From JBLNDJ01 sp050261515 (lineage in GTDB: Bacteria; Acidobacteriota; Terriglobia; Bryobacterales; Bryobacteraceae): 64,000 nt of DNA. Position numbers and translations under genes: made by a program. This document shows positions 16,434 to 24,990 of this stretch, piece after piece. Each line of letters begins with the position of its first letter. The stretch's first letter is position 1. The stretch lies in contig JBLNDJ010000042.1 of the NCBI GenBank assembly GCA_050261515.1, positions 62,001 to 126,000 of the forward strand. The letters run 5' to 3'. Under the pieces are notes generated by a model, which had not been told where the DNA came from, made no database searches, and saw nothing but the letters and a program-made list of their open reading frames with translations.

Positions 16434-18380
16434 GTGTTCCATCAATACGAGAAACGACTTCAGGAACTTGTCTCCGGACACCTACGGATCCGCTACGGAA
16501 TCGAGACCCAGGTAGCCGTCGAACAGCCCAAGGACCCGCGGTTCGGCGAGCTAGCGCTGCCCGTCGCCTTCCAGCTTGCGCGCGAGTTGCGCAAAGCGCC
16601 GAAGGCTATCGGGGCGGAGATCGCCTCCGAACTCGGCGAGATTCCGGGCATAGCGGCCCTCGAGGTCGCGGGCAACGGATATATCAACGTGCGCCTCGAC
16701 CGGGCGGCGTACGGCGCGTCGCTGCTTGCACCGGCCGCCGCCGAAGCTGCGTCCGAGGGCGGCAAGATCATTGTCGAGCACACCAACATCAACCCGAACA
16801 AGGCGGCCCACATCGGGCACCTGCGCAACGCCGTGCTCGGCGACACCTTCGTCCGCATGCTGCGCGCGCGCGGCCGCTCGGTCGAGGTGCAGAACTATAT
16901 CGACAATACCGGCGTCCAGGTGGCCGATGTCGTCGTCGGTTTTCACTTCATCGAGAACAAGTCCGCCGCCGAGGTTCGCGAACTCATCAAGACCGAGCGC
17001 TTCGACTACCTCTGCTGGGACCTCTACGCGCGCGTGGGCGCGTATTACCAGGAGAACCCGCCCGCGCTCGCGCGCCGCGCCGAGACGCTGCACGCTATCG
17101 AAGCAGGTGAGGGTGAGCTGGCCGAGTTGGCGCACCTGGTCTCGGACGCGATCGTCCAGGCCCACATCGCCACCATGTGGCGGCTAGGCATCGCCTATGA
17201 CGTGCTCCCGCGCGAGAGCGAGATCCTGCACCTTCAGTTCTGGGCTACGGCGTTCGAACTGCTCAAGCAGCGCAAAGCGATCTACCTCGAAACCGAAGGC
17301 AAGAACGCGGGCTGCTGGGTGATGCCCGGCGCGTCGTTCTCAGGCAACGAGGAAACCGAGGACAGCAAGGTCATCGTGCGCTCGAACGGCACCGTGACTT
17401 ACGTCGGCAAGGACATCGCTTACCAGCTTTGGAAATTCGGCCTGCTCGGCAAGGATTTTTATTACCGGAAGCTGATGGCCTACCCCAACGGGCACGAGCT
17501 CTGGGTGAGTACCGCCGAACCGCAGCCGGACGGGCAGCCGCGCTTCGGCCACGCTGCCAGCGTCTACAACGTCATCGATTCGCGCCAGAGCTATCTTCAG
17601 GACGTCGTCGCGGCGGGCCTGCGCCAGCTCGGCTACAAGGAGCAGGCCGAGCGTTCGATTCACTTCTCCTACGAGATGGTGGCCCTCTCGCCGCGCAGCT
17701 GCGCCGAGTTGGGCATCGAGCTTTCGGAGGAAGACCGCAAGCGCCCCTACGTCGAGATGTCCGGCCGCAAGGGCCTCGGCGTGAAGGCCGACGACCTGAT
17801 CGACAAGCTGATCGAATCGGCGCTGGGGGAGGTCGCCTCGCGCCACCCCGACGATCCGCCCGAGAAGCAGCGCCGTATCGCCGCGCAGATCAGCGCGGGG
17901 GCTCTGCGCTACTTCCTGCTCAAGTTCACGCGGAATTCGGTGATCGCCTTCGATTTTCAGGAAGCGCTCAGCTTCGAGGGCGAGACCGGACCCTACGTGC
18001 AATACGCGGCCGTGCGCGCGCGCAGCATCTGGCGCAAGCTCGAGGAACGAGGGGAGTCCATGCCCGACTTCGCGCGCGAGCTCGACGCCGCGGCGATGGC
18101 CCGCCAGTTCGCTTGCGAAGATTTCTGGCAGCTCGCGCTCGCCGCCTCGAAGACGGATTCGGCCATCGAGCGCGCCGTGGCTTCGGGCGAGCCCGCGCAC
18201 GTCGCGAAATTCGCCTTCCAGCTTGCACAGGCGTTCAACAACTTCTATCACGAGTACCCGGTCCTGACCGAGGAAAATCGGGAGCGCAAGGTCTTCCTGC
18301 TCTGGTTGACCGGCTATCTGCGCGAGCAGCTTGAACGCACGCTGGCGGTGTTAGGAATCGACGTCCCCGAGTACATGTAG
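16434..18380 (+). CDS. argS: Arginyl-tRNA synthetase
   Basis: ArgRS charges tRNA-Arg. The 648-aa protein has an N-terminal tRNA-recognition domain (about 1-105), the class I HIGH motif as HIGHLRNA near residue 127, a KMSKS-position element MSGRKGLGV near 443, and a C-terminal DALR anticodon-binding domain with ALRYFLLK and EGETGPYVQYAAVRARSI. The start is GTG directly after the terminator of the previous gene. The last 30 bases overlap, tail to tail, the 3' end of the histidine kinase gene on the other strand. Length is slightly above the bacterial average of about 580, within range. Confidence 0.95.
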   Translation: MFHQYEKRLQELVSGHLRIRYGIETQVAVEQPKDPRFGELALPVAFQLARELRKAPKAIGAEIASELGEIPGIAALEVAGNGYINVRLDRAAYGASLLAPAAAEAASEGGKIIVEHTNINPNKAAHIGHLRNAVLGDTFVRMLRARGRSVEVQNYIDNTGVQVADVVVGFHFIENKSAAEVRELIKTERFDYLCWDLYARVGAYYQENPPALARRAETLHAIEAGEGELAELAHLVSDAIVQAHIATMWRLGIAYDVLPRESEILHLQFWATAFELLKQRKAIYLETEGKNAGCWVMPGASFSGNEETEDSKVIVRSNGTVTYVGKDIAYQLWKFGLLGKDFYYRKLMAYPNGHELWVSTAEPQPDGQPRFGHAASVYNVIDSRQSYLQDVVAAGLRQLGYKEQAERSIHFSYEMVALSPRSCAELGIELSEEDRKRPYVEMSGRKGLGVKADDLIDKLIESALGEVASRHPDDPPEKQRRIAAQISAGALRYFLLKFTRNSVIAFDFQEALSFEGETGPYVQYAAVRARSIWRKLEERGESMPDFARELDAAAMARQFACEDFWQLALAASKTDSAIERAVASGEPAHVAKFAFQLAQAFNNFYHEYPVLTEENRERKVFLLWLTGYLREQLERTLAVLGIDVPEYM

Positions 18381-20153
18381 GGCGGCTTTGATCTTCCCGG
18401 CCAGCCGGTCCGCCGTGTAGGGCTTCTGAAGGAAGCCCGCTATGGCTTGACCCTCGAACCGGCGGACCGCCTCGTCTTCGTCGTACCCGCTCGAGACAAC
18501 TACCGGGATGTTGTGCCGCAGCCGCCGAAGCGCCTGAAGGGTCTCCTCGCCGCTCATCTCGGGCATCGTGAGGTCGAGCAGAACGGCGTCGATGCGCGCG
18601 CCGCTTTCGAGCCACTTTATCGCCTCGCGCCCACACGCGGCCTTCAACACCTCGTAGCCATGGCGTTCGAGCGTATTCTGCGCCATGTCGCGCACGACGT
18701 CTTCGTCGTCCACCACCAGCACCGTGCCGTGCCCGTGGAAGTTGCGCGGCTCGATGAGGCCGGCGTGCGAGCCGGCGCGGCTCGCCGGCGGAAAGCTCAC
18801 GGTGATGCGCGTGCCTTCGCCGGGTGCGGACTGCACATTGATGACCCCGCCGTGCCCGCGCACAATGCCGAGCACGGCCGCCAGTCCGAGCCCGCGTCCG
18901 GTGAACTTGGTCGTGAAGAACGGATCGAACATGCGCTCCCGTGTCGCCGCGTCCATGCCGCAGCCTGTGTCTTCGACTTCGAGCGACACGAGCGGTCCGC
19001 CGTCCTCGCCGCGCGTGAGAAACGTTCGGATCGTTACCGTGCCCCCCGCTCCCCCGATCGCCTCGGCCCCGTTGATCACGATGTTCATAACGAGCTGCTG
19101 GATCTGCGAGACATCGGCCTCGATAGGCGGCAGCGAGTCGTCGAGCTCGAAGCGCAGGCGCACGCCCGCGGGAATGGAGGTGTGAATGAGGGCGACGATG
19201 TCGCGAATCAACACCGGAAGCTCGATCGACTGCACGACAAAGCGCCCCTTGCCCGAATAGGCGAGCAGTTGCCGCGTGAGGCTCGCTGCGCGCTCGCTCG
19301 CCTGCAACACGCCTTCGATCATGCGGCGCGCCGGGTGGGCCGCGTCGAGCGTGTCGAGCGCGAGGCTTGCGTTCCCCATGATTCCGACCAGCAGGTTGTT
19401 GAAATCGTGCGCGACGCCGCCCGCGAGCACGCCGAGGCTTTCGAGCTTCTGCGTCTCGCGCATCTGCTCTTCAAAGCGGCGGCGCTGGGTGATGTCGCGG
19501 GTGACGCTCGAAGCGCCGACGATGCGGCCGTCGCGGGCGCGGATTGGGGAGATGGTGGTCGAAACGCTGATGATGCTTCCGTCTTTCCGCAAGCGCAGTG
19601 TTTCGAAGCTTTCTACGCGCTCGCCGCGCCGCAGCCGGTCGAGGATGACGCGCTCCTCGTCGGGACGGTCAGACGGCAGCAGCATGATCATCGAGCGCCC
19701 GATGGCCTCGGCCGCCGTGTAGCCGAAGATGCGCTCGGCGCCCGAGTTCCAGCTCAGGATGACGCCTTCGAGCGTCTTGCCGATCACGGCATCTTCGGAC
19801 GATTCGACGATCGCGGCCAGCCAGATCCCCCGGCCGTCCGTTTCATCGGCCTCGTTCACAGCCTGGACCCAGCCGCCGTCCGCCAGCGGAGCGATCGTGA
19901 CCCGGACGTCGAAGCGTTCCCCGCCGCGGCGACTGAACCGGAGACGGAATCCATCGGGCGGAGCCGCGCCGCTCAGCGCGGCATCGAGCGCGGCCTGAAT
20001 CCGGCCGCACTCGTCCTCCGGCCAGTACACGAACGGTGTGTGAGCTCCGATGAGTTCTTCGGCGGTCCACCCCACCATGTCGCAGAATGCAGGATCTACA
20101 TAGATCTGATTGCCGTCGGGTCCAGCGACGGCGATGCCTGATGCCCCCCACAT
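18351..20153 (-). CDS. Hybrid sensor histidine kinase: PAS-PAS-kinase-receiver
   Basis: The 600-aa protein has no membrane helix, so it is a cytoplasmic sensor. Domains: PAS1 (about 5-105), PAS2 (about 110-225), the HisKA dimerisation helix with phosphoacceptor H249 in GGVAHDFNNLL, the ATPase domain with N-box MNIVINGAEAI (about 356-366) and G-boxes VEDTGCGM and GRGLGLAAV, and a C-terminal receiver with DDE (482-484), phosphoacceptor D527 and a Lys in LQKPY. An in-frame TAG directly precedes the ATG, so the protein starts at the first PAS domain; no ribosome site is obvious. Its partner regulator is not adjacent. Divergent from the sigma factor gene across 90 bp. Confidence 0.92.
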   Translation of the reverse strand: MWGASGIAVAGPDGNQIYVDPAFCDMVGWTAEELIGAHTPFVYWPEDECGRIQAALDAALSGAAPPDGFRLRFSRRGGERFDVRVTIAPLADGGWVQAVNEADETDGRGIWLAAIVESSEDAVIGKTLEGVILSWNSGAERIFGYTAAEAIGRSMIMLLPSDRPDEERVILDRLRRGERVESFETLRLRKDGSIISVSTTISPIRARDGRIVGASSVTRDITQRRRFEEQMRETQKLESLGVLAGGVAHDFNNLLVGIMGNASLALDTLDAAHPARRMIEGVLQASERAASLTRQLLAYSGKGRFVVQSIELPVLIRDIVALIHTSIPAGVRLRFELDDSLPPIEADVSQIQQLVMNIVINGAEAIGGAGGTVTIRTFLTRGEDGGPLVSLEVEDTGCGMDAATRERMFDPFFTTKFTGRGLGLAAVLGIVRGHGGVINVQSAPGEGTRITVSFPPASRAGSHAGLIEPRNFHGHGTVLVVDDEDVVRDMAQNTLERHGYEVLKAACGREAIKWLESGARIDAVLLDLTMPEMSGEETLQALRRLRHNIPVVVSSGYDEDEAVRRFEGQAIAGFLQKPYTADRLAGKIKAALHVLGDVDS

Positions 20154-20243
20154 CTATCGAACATTCTAGCCGACGGCGCGGCGAGCCTGCATTTTCTGCG
20201 TCCGCGGCCCCCGCCCGGCGCGTATCTATCCTATGTAGAGGCA

Positions 20244-20747
20244 GTGGACGATTTCGCCCAACTCGTGCGGGAGCACCAGGCGGCGGTGTTCAGCATCGCG
20301 CTGCACTACCTGCGCGACCGCGCGGCGGCAGAGGAACTGGCTCAGGACGTCTTCCTCCAGCTTCACGAACGCATGGGGCAAATCCGGTCGCCCGAGCACG
20401 CGCGTTACTGGCTGCGGAAGGTGGCGGCGCACCGGGCGATCGATTACGGCCGCCGGAGCAGGCTGCGTCCGCAGGTCGGGCTCGATGACGCGCCCGAGCC
20501 GGTTGCGCCCGTGCCCGAAGGCGATCCGATGCTGTCGGCCAGGCTGCGCAAGCTGGTCGCTTCGCTGCCTGAAAAGCCTCGAATGGTGATGATTTTGCGA
20601 TTTCAGGAGGATCTCGATCCGGCAGATATCGCCGGAATTCTGGACATGCCGCTGGCGACGGTGAAGAGCCACTTGCAGCGGTCGATCGCGATGCTGCGCG
20701 AGAAATTTGCCCGCGCCGTAGTGGGTGTGGAGGAGAACGAAGCATGA
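20244..20747 (+). CDS. ECF-type RNA polymerase sigma factor
   Basis: The 167-aa protein has only sigma regions 2 and 4. Region 2 (about 5-75) includes LRDRAAAEELAQDVFLQLHE and YWLRKVAAHRAIDYGRR. Region 4 (about 100-155) is a helix-turn-helix with PEKPRMVMILRF and DIAGILDMPLATVKSHLQR. The start is GTG with AGAGGC just upstream. It overlaps the next gene, a putative anti-sigma factor, by ATGA, and heads a run of five coupled genes. Target promoters and the inducing signal are unknown; autoregulation from the 90-bp upstream gap is likely by analogy. Confidence 0.93.
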   Translation: MDDFAQLVREHQAAVFSIALHYLRDRAAAEELAQDVFLQLHERMGQIRSPEHARYWLRKVAAHRAIDYGRRSRLRPQVGLDDAPEPVAPVPEGDPMLSARLRKLVASLPEKPRMVMILRFQEDLDPADIAGILDMPLATVKSHLQRSIAMLREKFARAVVGVEENEA

Positions 20748-21127
20748 GCCGCCTGGATGACGAACTGCGCGACGCGTTCCGCCGCGAGGATCCGGGACCG
20801 GAATTCACCGCCCGCGTTCTGCGCGCGGCGGCGGCTCGCGAGCCGAAGCAAGAAGCCTGGTGGCGGCTGCCGAAGCTTCGCTGGGCGCTCGCGGCGTCGC
20901 TCGCCGGCCTGATGCTCACAATCGGCGGCGTCGAGTACCGGCAGCGGCAGCAGGGCGAGGCGGCAAAGGAACGGCTGTTGCTTGCGATGCGCATCGCGGG
21001 AACGAAACTCAATCTGGCGTGTGAAAAGGTGATCTATGACAAAAGCGATTCTGCTGCTGGCGGCGGCGCTGCCGCTGGCAGCGCAGGAAATCAAGCTGCC
21101 CCCGAGCCTGAACCGGCTCGCCGATAA
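20744..21127 (+). CDS. Putative membrane anti-sigma factor
   Basis: This 127-aa protein has a charged N-terminal cytoplasmic part (DDELRDAFRREDPGPEFTARVLRAAAAR), one membrane helix (about 47-65) and a short extracytoplasmic region. Position directly after, and overlapping, an ECF sigma gene supports anti-sigma function; there is no HxxxCxxC zinc motif, so it is not of the ZAS class. The frame stays open 92 bases into the next gene, giving a low-complexity Ala/Gly/Pro tail after KLNLACEKVIYDKSD. That tail may be non-native, because related proteins seem to stop soon after the amphipathic helix. Function is inferred from context. Confidence 0.7.
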   Translation: MSRLDDELRDAFRREDPGPEFTARVLRAAAAREPKQEAWWRLPKLRWALAASLAGLMLTIGGVEYRQRQQGEAAKERLLLAMRIAGTKLNLACEKVIYDKSDSAAGGGAAAGSAGNQAAPEPEPARR

Positions 21128-21563
21128 AGCCTCCGAGGTAGTGGACGTCACGCTCGACGGTCCGATGCTGAAGCTGGCGAGCAAGTTCCTTTCGAAGAGC
21201 AATCCCGACGAGGTGAAGGTCAAGGGCCTGGTCGAGGGGCTGAAGGGCATCTACGTGAAGTCCTTCGAGTTCGAGAAGGAGGGCGAATACTCTCCGGCCG
21301 ACGTCGAGGCGATCCGCACGCAGCTTCACGGCCCGGGCTGGTCGCGTATGGTCGGAGTGATCAGCAAGAAGGATGGAGAAAACGCCGACATATACGTAAA
21401 ACTCGACGGCGAACGCGTGGGCGGGCTCGTGATCCTGGCGGCCGAGCCGAAGGAGCTGACGGTGGTCAACATCGTCGGCAGCATCGACATGGAGCAGTTG
21501 AGCGAGTTGGGCGGGCATTTCGGAATCCCGGACGTCCAGGTGCAGCAGAAAAAGAAGCCATGA
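21036..21563 (+). CDS. Secreted DUF4252-family protein, copy 1
   Basis: A 175-aa protein with a signal peptide (MTKAILLLAAALPLAAQ, cleavage near residue 17). The mature part fits DUF4252: LNRLADKASEVVDVTLDGPMLKLASKFLS, then KGIYVKSFEFEKEGEY and IYVKLDGERVGGLVILAAEPKELTVVNIVGSIDMEQL. DUF4252 proteins often accompany ECF sigma genes in Bacteroidota and Acidobacteriota; no reaction is known. AAAAGGTG lies seven bases before the ATG, supporting this start although it sits inside the preceding frame. Stop and start of the next gene overlap as ATGA. Confidence 0.85.
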   Translation: MTKAILLLAAALPLAAQEIKLPPSLNRLADKASEVVDVTLDGPMLKLASKFLSKSNPDEVKVKGLVEGLKGIYVKSFEFEKEGEYSPADVEAIRTQLHGPGWSRMVGVISKKDGENADIYVKLDGERVGGLVILAAEPKELTVVNIVGSIDMEQLSELGGHFGIPDVQVQQKKKP

Positions 21564-22015
21564 AACGCCTTCTCCTGGTAGCGGCACTGCTCGCGCCCGC
21601 GGCCTGGGCGGGCGATCGCGATTTCGACGCGCTGGTCCGCGGCGTCGAATCGAGCTTCGGAATCAGGCGGACGCACATCCCGATGCTCGGGACGATGACG
21701 TTCGCCAAACAACTCGACCTGGCCGTCTTCGAGGAAGCCAAATGCGTGCCTCCCGATGCCGAACGCTTCGACCAGATCATGCGAACCGCGACCGGCGGGC
21801 GGTGGACGCCGCTGATCCGCACGCGCTCGCGCGGCAAGGAATCGATATATATCTACGTGCGGCCCGAAGGCGACGACGTCAAGATGATCGTGGCGACGTT
21901 CGAGCCGGACGAGGTGGTCATCGTGCATCTGAAGGTCAGCCCTGAAGAGCTGCTTGCTTCGCTCAACGATCCGGAGCACGCGGGCGAGCGCCTGGGCGGC
22001 GATAAGGAAGAATGA
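21560..22015 (+). CDS. Secreted DUF4252-like protein, copy 2
   Basis: This 151-aa protein has a signal peptide (MKRLLLVAALLAPAAWA-G) and a mature region resembling the preceding gene: ESIYIYVRPEGDDVKMIVATFEPDEVVIVHLKVSPEELL matches the copy 1 stretch ADIYVKLDGERVGGLVILAAEPKELTVVNIVGSIDMEQL in order and hydrophobic pattern. Its N-terminal half differs, with FGIRRTHIPMLGTMTFAKQLDL. Tandem divergence of one ancestor is likely. Coupled on both sides: ATGA overlap upstream and a one-base gap downstream. It probably acts outside the cytoplasm in the same response as copy 1. Confidence 0.75.
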   Translation: MKRLLLVAALLAPAAWAGDRDFDALVRGVESSFGIRRTHIPMLGTMTFAKQLDLAVFEEAKCVPPDAERFDQIMRTATGGRWTPLIRTRSRGKESIYIYVRPEGDDVKMIVATFEPDEVVIVHLKVSPEELLASLNDPEHAGERLGGDKEE

Positions 22016-22016
22016 C

Positions 22017-22871
22017 ATGCTCGCACTCGTGCTCGCCCTGGCATTCGCGCAGGAGCCGGAGAGCGCGGCTTCCATCATGGCGAAGGTCGCCGAGAACCAG
22101 GACCGCGCCGAGAAAGCGCGCCAGGGGTTCGTCTATCAGCAGACGCTGCTCGTGCGCATGCGCCGCGGCAACCGCAAGCTGGCGCGCGAGGAGCGCAGCG
22201 AGTTCACGGTCGCGCCCGGCCCAAAGGGCCACGAGAAGAAGCTTACGCACTTCGCGGGCAAGTACGAGAGCAAGGGCAAATTCTACGACTACGATCACCC
22301 GCATTACGAGTACAAGGACGTCGATATCGATGGTGACGTAATTTCCGATCTCGCCGACGAGATGACGAGCGACTCCTCCCGCGACGGCATCGGCAAGGAC
22401 CTGTTCCCGCTCACGGCCGCGGAGCAGAAGAAATACACGTTCCGGCTGGTGGGCAAAGAGACGCTGCGCGGGAAGGACGTCTACCGCATCGCCTTCGAGC
22501 CCAAGCCGGAGGACGGCGGCGCCTGGAAAGGCGAAGCGCTCGTGGACGCGCACGAATTCCAGCCCGTGCTCGTGAACACGAAATTCGCTCGCAGAATTCC
22601 GCTCTGGGTAAAAACCGTGTTGGGCACCGACCTGAAGTATCTCGGCTTCAGCGTGGGCTATGAGCGCTTCGGCGAGGGCGTCTGGTTCCCGGTAAGCTAC
22701 GGCGGCGAGTTCGAGGTGAAGGCCGTGTTCTTCTACAAGCGGCTGATCACGGTGTCGCTCGCGAACAAGGGATTCCGGCGCACGGACGTGAACTCGGAAA
22801 TTACCTACGGTCCGGAGGCGCTCAGCTCACAGCAACTATCTCCACATCCCCCTGACGCCTCAGCACCGTGA
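22017..22871 (+). CDS. Secreted protein at the end of the sigma operon, function unknown
   Basis: The 284-aa product starts MLALVLALAFAQEPES, a short but workable signal peptide; an in-frame start 21 codons upstream would lie inside the previous gene and spoil it. The mature part has an alternating hydrophobic pattern (FVYQQTLLVRMRRGNRKLAREERSEFTV, TFRLVGKETLRGKDVYRIAFEPKP, GEALVDAHEFQPVLVNTKFA) like the LolA/outer-membrane lipoprotein sorting fold, and GEFEVKAVFFYKRLITVSLANKGFR near the end. Last in the sigma operon, it may be the output protein. Its final 50 bases overlap the 3' end of the debranching-enzyme gene on the opposite strand. Confidence 0.7.
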   Translation: MLALVLALAFAQEPESAASIMAKVAENQDRAEKARQGFVYQQTLLVRMRRGNRKLAREERSEFTVAPGPKGHEKKLTHFAGKYESKGKFYDYDHPHYEYKDVDIDGDVISDLADEMTSDSSRDGIGKDLFPLTAAEQKKYTFRLVGKETLRGKDVYRIAFEPKPEDGGAWKGEALVDAHEFQPVLVNTKFARRIPLWVKTVLGTDLKYLGFSVGYERFGEGVWFPVSYGGEFEVKAVFFYKRLITVSLANKGFRRTDVNSEITYGPEALSSQQLSPHPPDASAP

Positions 22872-24990
22872 TGCCGACGCTGTTTGCGTGGCGCTCGAGC
22901 AGCACGTCCACCTGCGCGCCGCCCACACGCAGGTCGCGAATTCGCACATCGGGCAGAAACTCCGGCAGCAGCGCGCGGCGGAACCTCACGCGCTTCTCCT
23001 TTGCGTCGATCGAGAGTCCGAGGCACGCCTGCATCACCAGGAACGCCGATGCCGACGACCAGGCCTGCGGCGAACACGCCACCGGATAGAGTGTCGGGCC
23101 CTGGCCGGGCCGCCGCGGGAAGCCGCAGAACAACTCGGGCAGCCGCCGCTGGTCCAGGAACAGCGCGGCGTCGAAAAGACCCTGAAGCACTACCGCGGCC
23201 CCGTCCTGCAAGCCGTAGCGGCCCATGCCCGCCGCGATGATCGCGTTGTCATGCGGCCACACCGAGCCGTTGTGATACGACATCGGGTTGTACCGCACCT
23301 CGAGCGACGACAGCGTCCGTATGCCGAAGCCCGAAAACGAATCGAAGGCCAGTAGCGTCTCAGCCACGCGGCGCGCGTGCGCGGCCGAGGCAATCCCGCT
23401 GAACAGAACGTGCCCCGCGTTGGACGTACGCACGCGGCACGGCTGCTTGGCGCCATCGAGCGCCAGAACGTACGTGCCGAGATCGTCGTCCCAGAACGCG
23501 CGCTCGAAGCGCTCCTGGAGTGTCCTCGCCTCGCGCCGCAGCCGCTCGCTCGCGCCGTCGTCGCCGAGAGCGGCGGCGAGCGTGGCGGCGGCCTGCTTGG
23601 CGGCGTAGACGTACCCCTGCACCTCGCACAGCGCGATCGGCGGGTTCGCGAGCTGGCCGTCGGCGTGGAACACGGAATCCTGCGAATCCTTCCAACCCTG
23701 CTGCACGAGCCCCTTCTCGGACCGCCGGCTATACTCGACGAAGCCGTCGCCGTCGGCGTCGCCGCAGTGATCGATCCACCCGAGCGCGCGCTCCACGTTC
23801 GGCCAAATGGAACGGATGAACGCCAGGTCCGCCGTGCGCTCGTAATACGCTCCCGCGAGCATAACGAACAGCGGCGTCGCGTCCACCGACCCGTAGTAGC
23901 GCCGGAACGGATGCTCGCCGAGCGCCGCCATCTCGCCCTTGCGCTCCTCGTGCAGAATCTTGCCGGGCTCGGCGTCCTGCGCGGGGTTGAAGTCGTCGGC
24001 CTGCGTTTCGGCCAGGTACGCCAGCACGCCGCGCGCCATCACCGGATTTACCCACAGGTACGACAGCGCCGTGATGATGCCGTCGCGTCCGAACACGGCC
24101 GAGAACCACGGGACGCCCGCGTATGGATACAGCTTGTGCGGCGCGTGCGTGACCATCATGTGCAGGTCGGCGACCGAGCGCCCCAGCCAGTCGTTGTACT
24201 GCTCGTTCGCCGTGAAGATTTTCGCGTCGCGGTCGCGATCGACGTTCATCTCCGCCGATGCCTGTTCGAGCGCGGCGCCATAAGTGAGCACGCTCGGACG
24301 TGCGTCGCCCACCTCGCACGCCACCGTGACGGAGAGTTCCACGCCCTTCTGCCCTTCGAGGCTCGTATGGAAGCGGAACCCGGTCGGGGAGGTTTCGTCG
24401 GGCCGCGGCGACGCGTGAATCACGGTGCGCCGCACCACTCCGTCGAGCCCCTGGTAGGCAAGCACGATCTCGCCGTCGTCGAACTCCGTCTCCAGATGCG
24501 TGCCCCGGCGCGCGCGCGTGAGTCCTCGTACTTCGAAGATGTCCGCGAAGTCGCAGTCGAAGCGCATCGAGATCGCCAGATCGAGCGGCCCGAGGCCGTG
24601 GTTGTGCAGCGAAAGCGTCTCGTAGCACACCGCGTTCCAGAGGAACTTCGACCGCAGGATGTGCAGGGTGCCGCGCGGCGCCAGACCGTGGCGGTCGAGC
24701 AACACGTCGGGGTTGGTGAGGTCTACCGTCAGCAGAGCGTTGTCCTCGTTGACGCTCGAGCTGAGCAGCAGCGGGCGCACCTTGTCCATCCGGAGCGCGC
24801 TGCGCGAGAGGAACCGCGTGCCTTCGTGATAGATCCCCTGCTCTCCCTGGCCGGTCGAGTGCACATCGCCGAAGCGATCGAAGACGGCGAACGTCTCGCC
24901 TTCCTTGAGCACGCGAGTGCGGTCATCGGCGAGCGACGAGGTCGCCAGGATGTAATAATGCTCCTGGACCTTGATATAGTCTTCGATCAT
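22822..24990 (-). CDS. Glycogen-debranching-type amylo-alpha-1,6-glucosidase family protein
   Basis: The 722-aa protein has the N-terminal beta-sandwich of bacterial glycogen-debranching-like enzymes (about 10-220: TFAVFDRFGDVHSTGQGEQGIYHEGTRFLS is typical, followed by SLHNHGLGPLDLAI). An (alpha/alpha)6 catalytic barrel (about 270-700) follows, with YAGVPWFSAVFGRDGIITAL and YYGSVDATPLFVML, and MSYHNGSVWPHDNAIIA as a late active-site element. Related proteins hydrolyse alpha-glucan branches, though many members have other glucosidase activities. No signal peptide, so cytoplasmic. It begins four bases inside the end of the glycosyltransferase gene (ATGA), showing coupling; the two may act on one storage or compatible glucan. 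Confidence 0.87.
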   Translation of the reverse strand: MIEDYIKVQEHYYILATSSLADDRTRVLKEGETFAVFDRFGDVHSTGQGEQGIYHEGTRFLSRSALRMDKVRPLLLSSSVNEDNALLTVDLTNPDVLLDRHGLAPRGTLHILRSKFLWNAVCYETLSLHNHGLGPLDLAISMRFDCDFADIFEVRGLTRARRGTHLETEFDDGEIVLAYQGLDGVVRRTVIHASPRPDETSPTGFRFHTSLEGQKGVELSVTVACEVGDARPSVLTYGAALEQASAEMNVDRDRDAKIFTANEQYNDWLGRSVADLHMMVTHAPHKLYPYAGVPWFSAVFGRDGIITALSYLWVNPVMARGVLAYLAETQADDFNPAQDAEPGKILHEERKGEMAALGEHPFRRYYGSVDATPLFVMLAGAYYERTADLAFIRSIWPNVERALGWIDHCGDADGDGFVEYSRRSEKGLVQQGWKDSQDSVFHADGQLANPPIALCEVQGYVYAAKQAAATLAAALGDDGASERLRREARTLQERFERAFWDDDLGTYVLALDGAKQPCRVRTSNAGHVLFSGIASAAHARRVAETLLAFDSFSGFGIRTLSSLEVRYNPMSYHNGSVWPHDNAIIAAGMGRYGLQDGAAVVLQGLFDAALFLDQRRLPELFCGFPRRPGQGPTLYPVACSPQAWSSASAFLVMQACLGLSIDAKEKRVRFRRALLPEFLPDVRIRDLRVGGAQVDVLLERHANSVGITVLRRQGDVEIVAVS

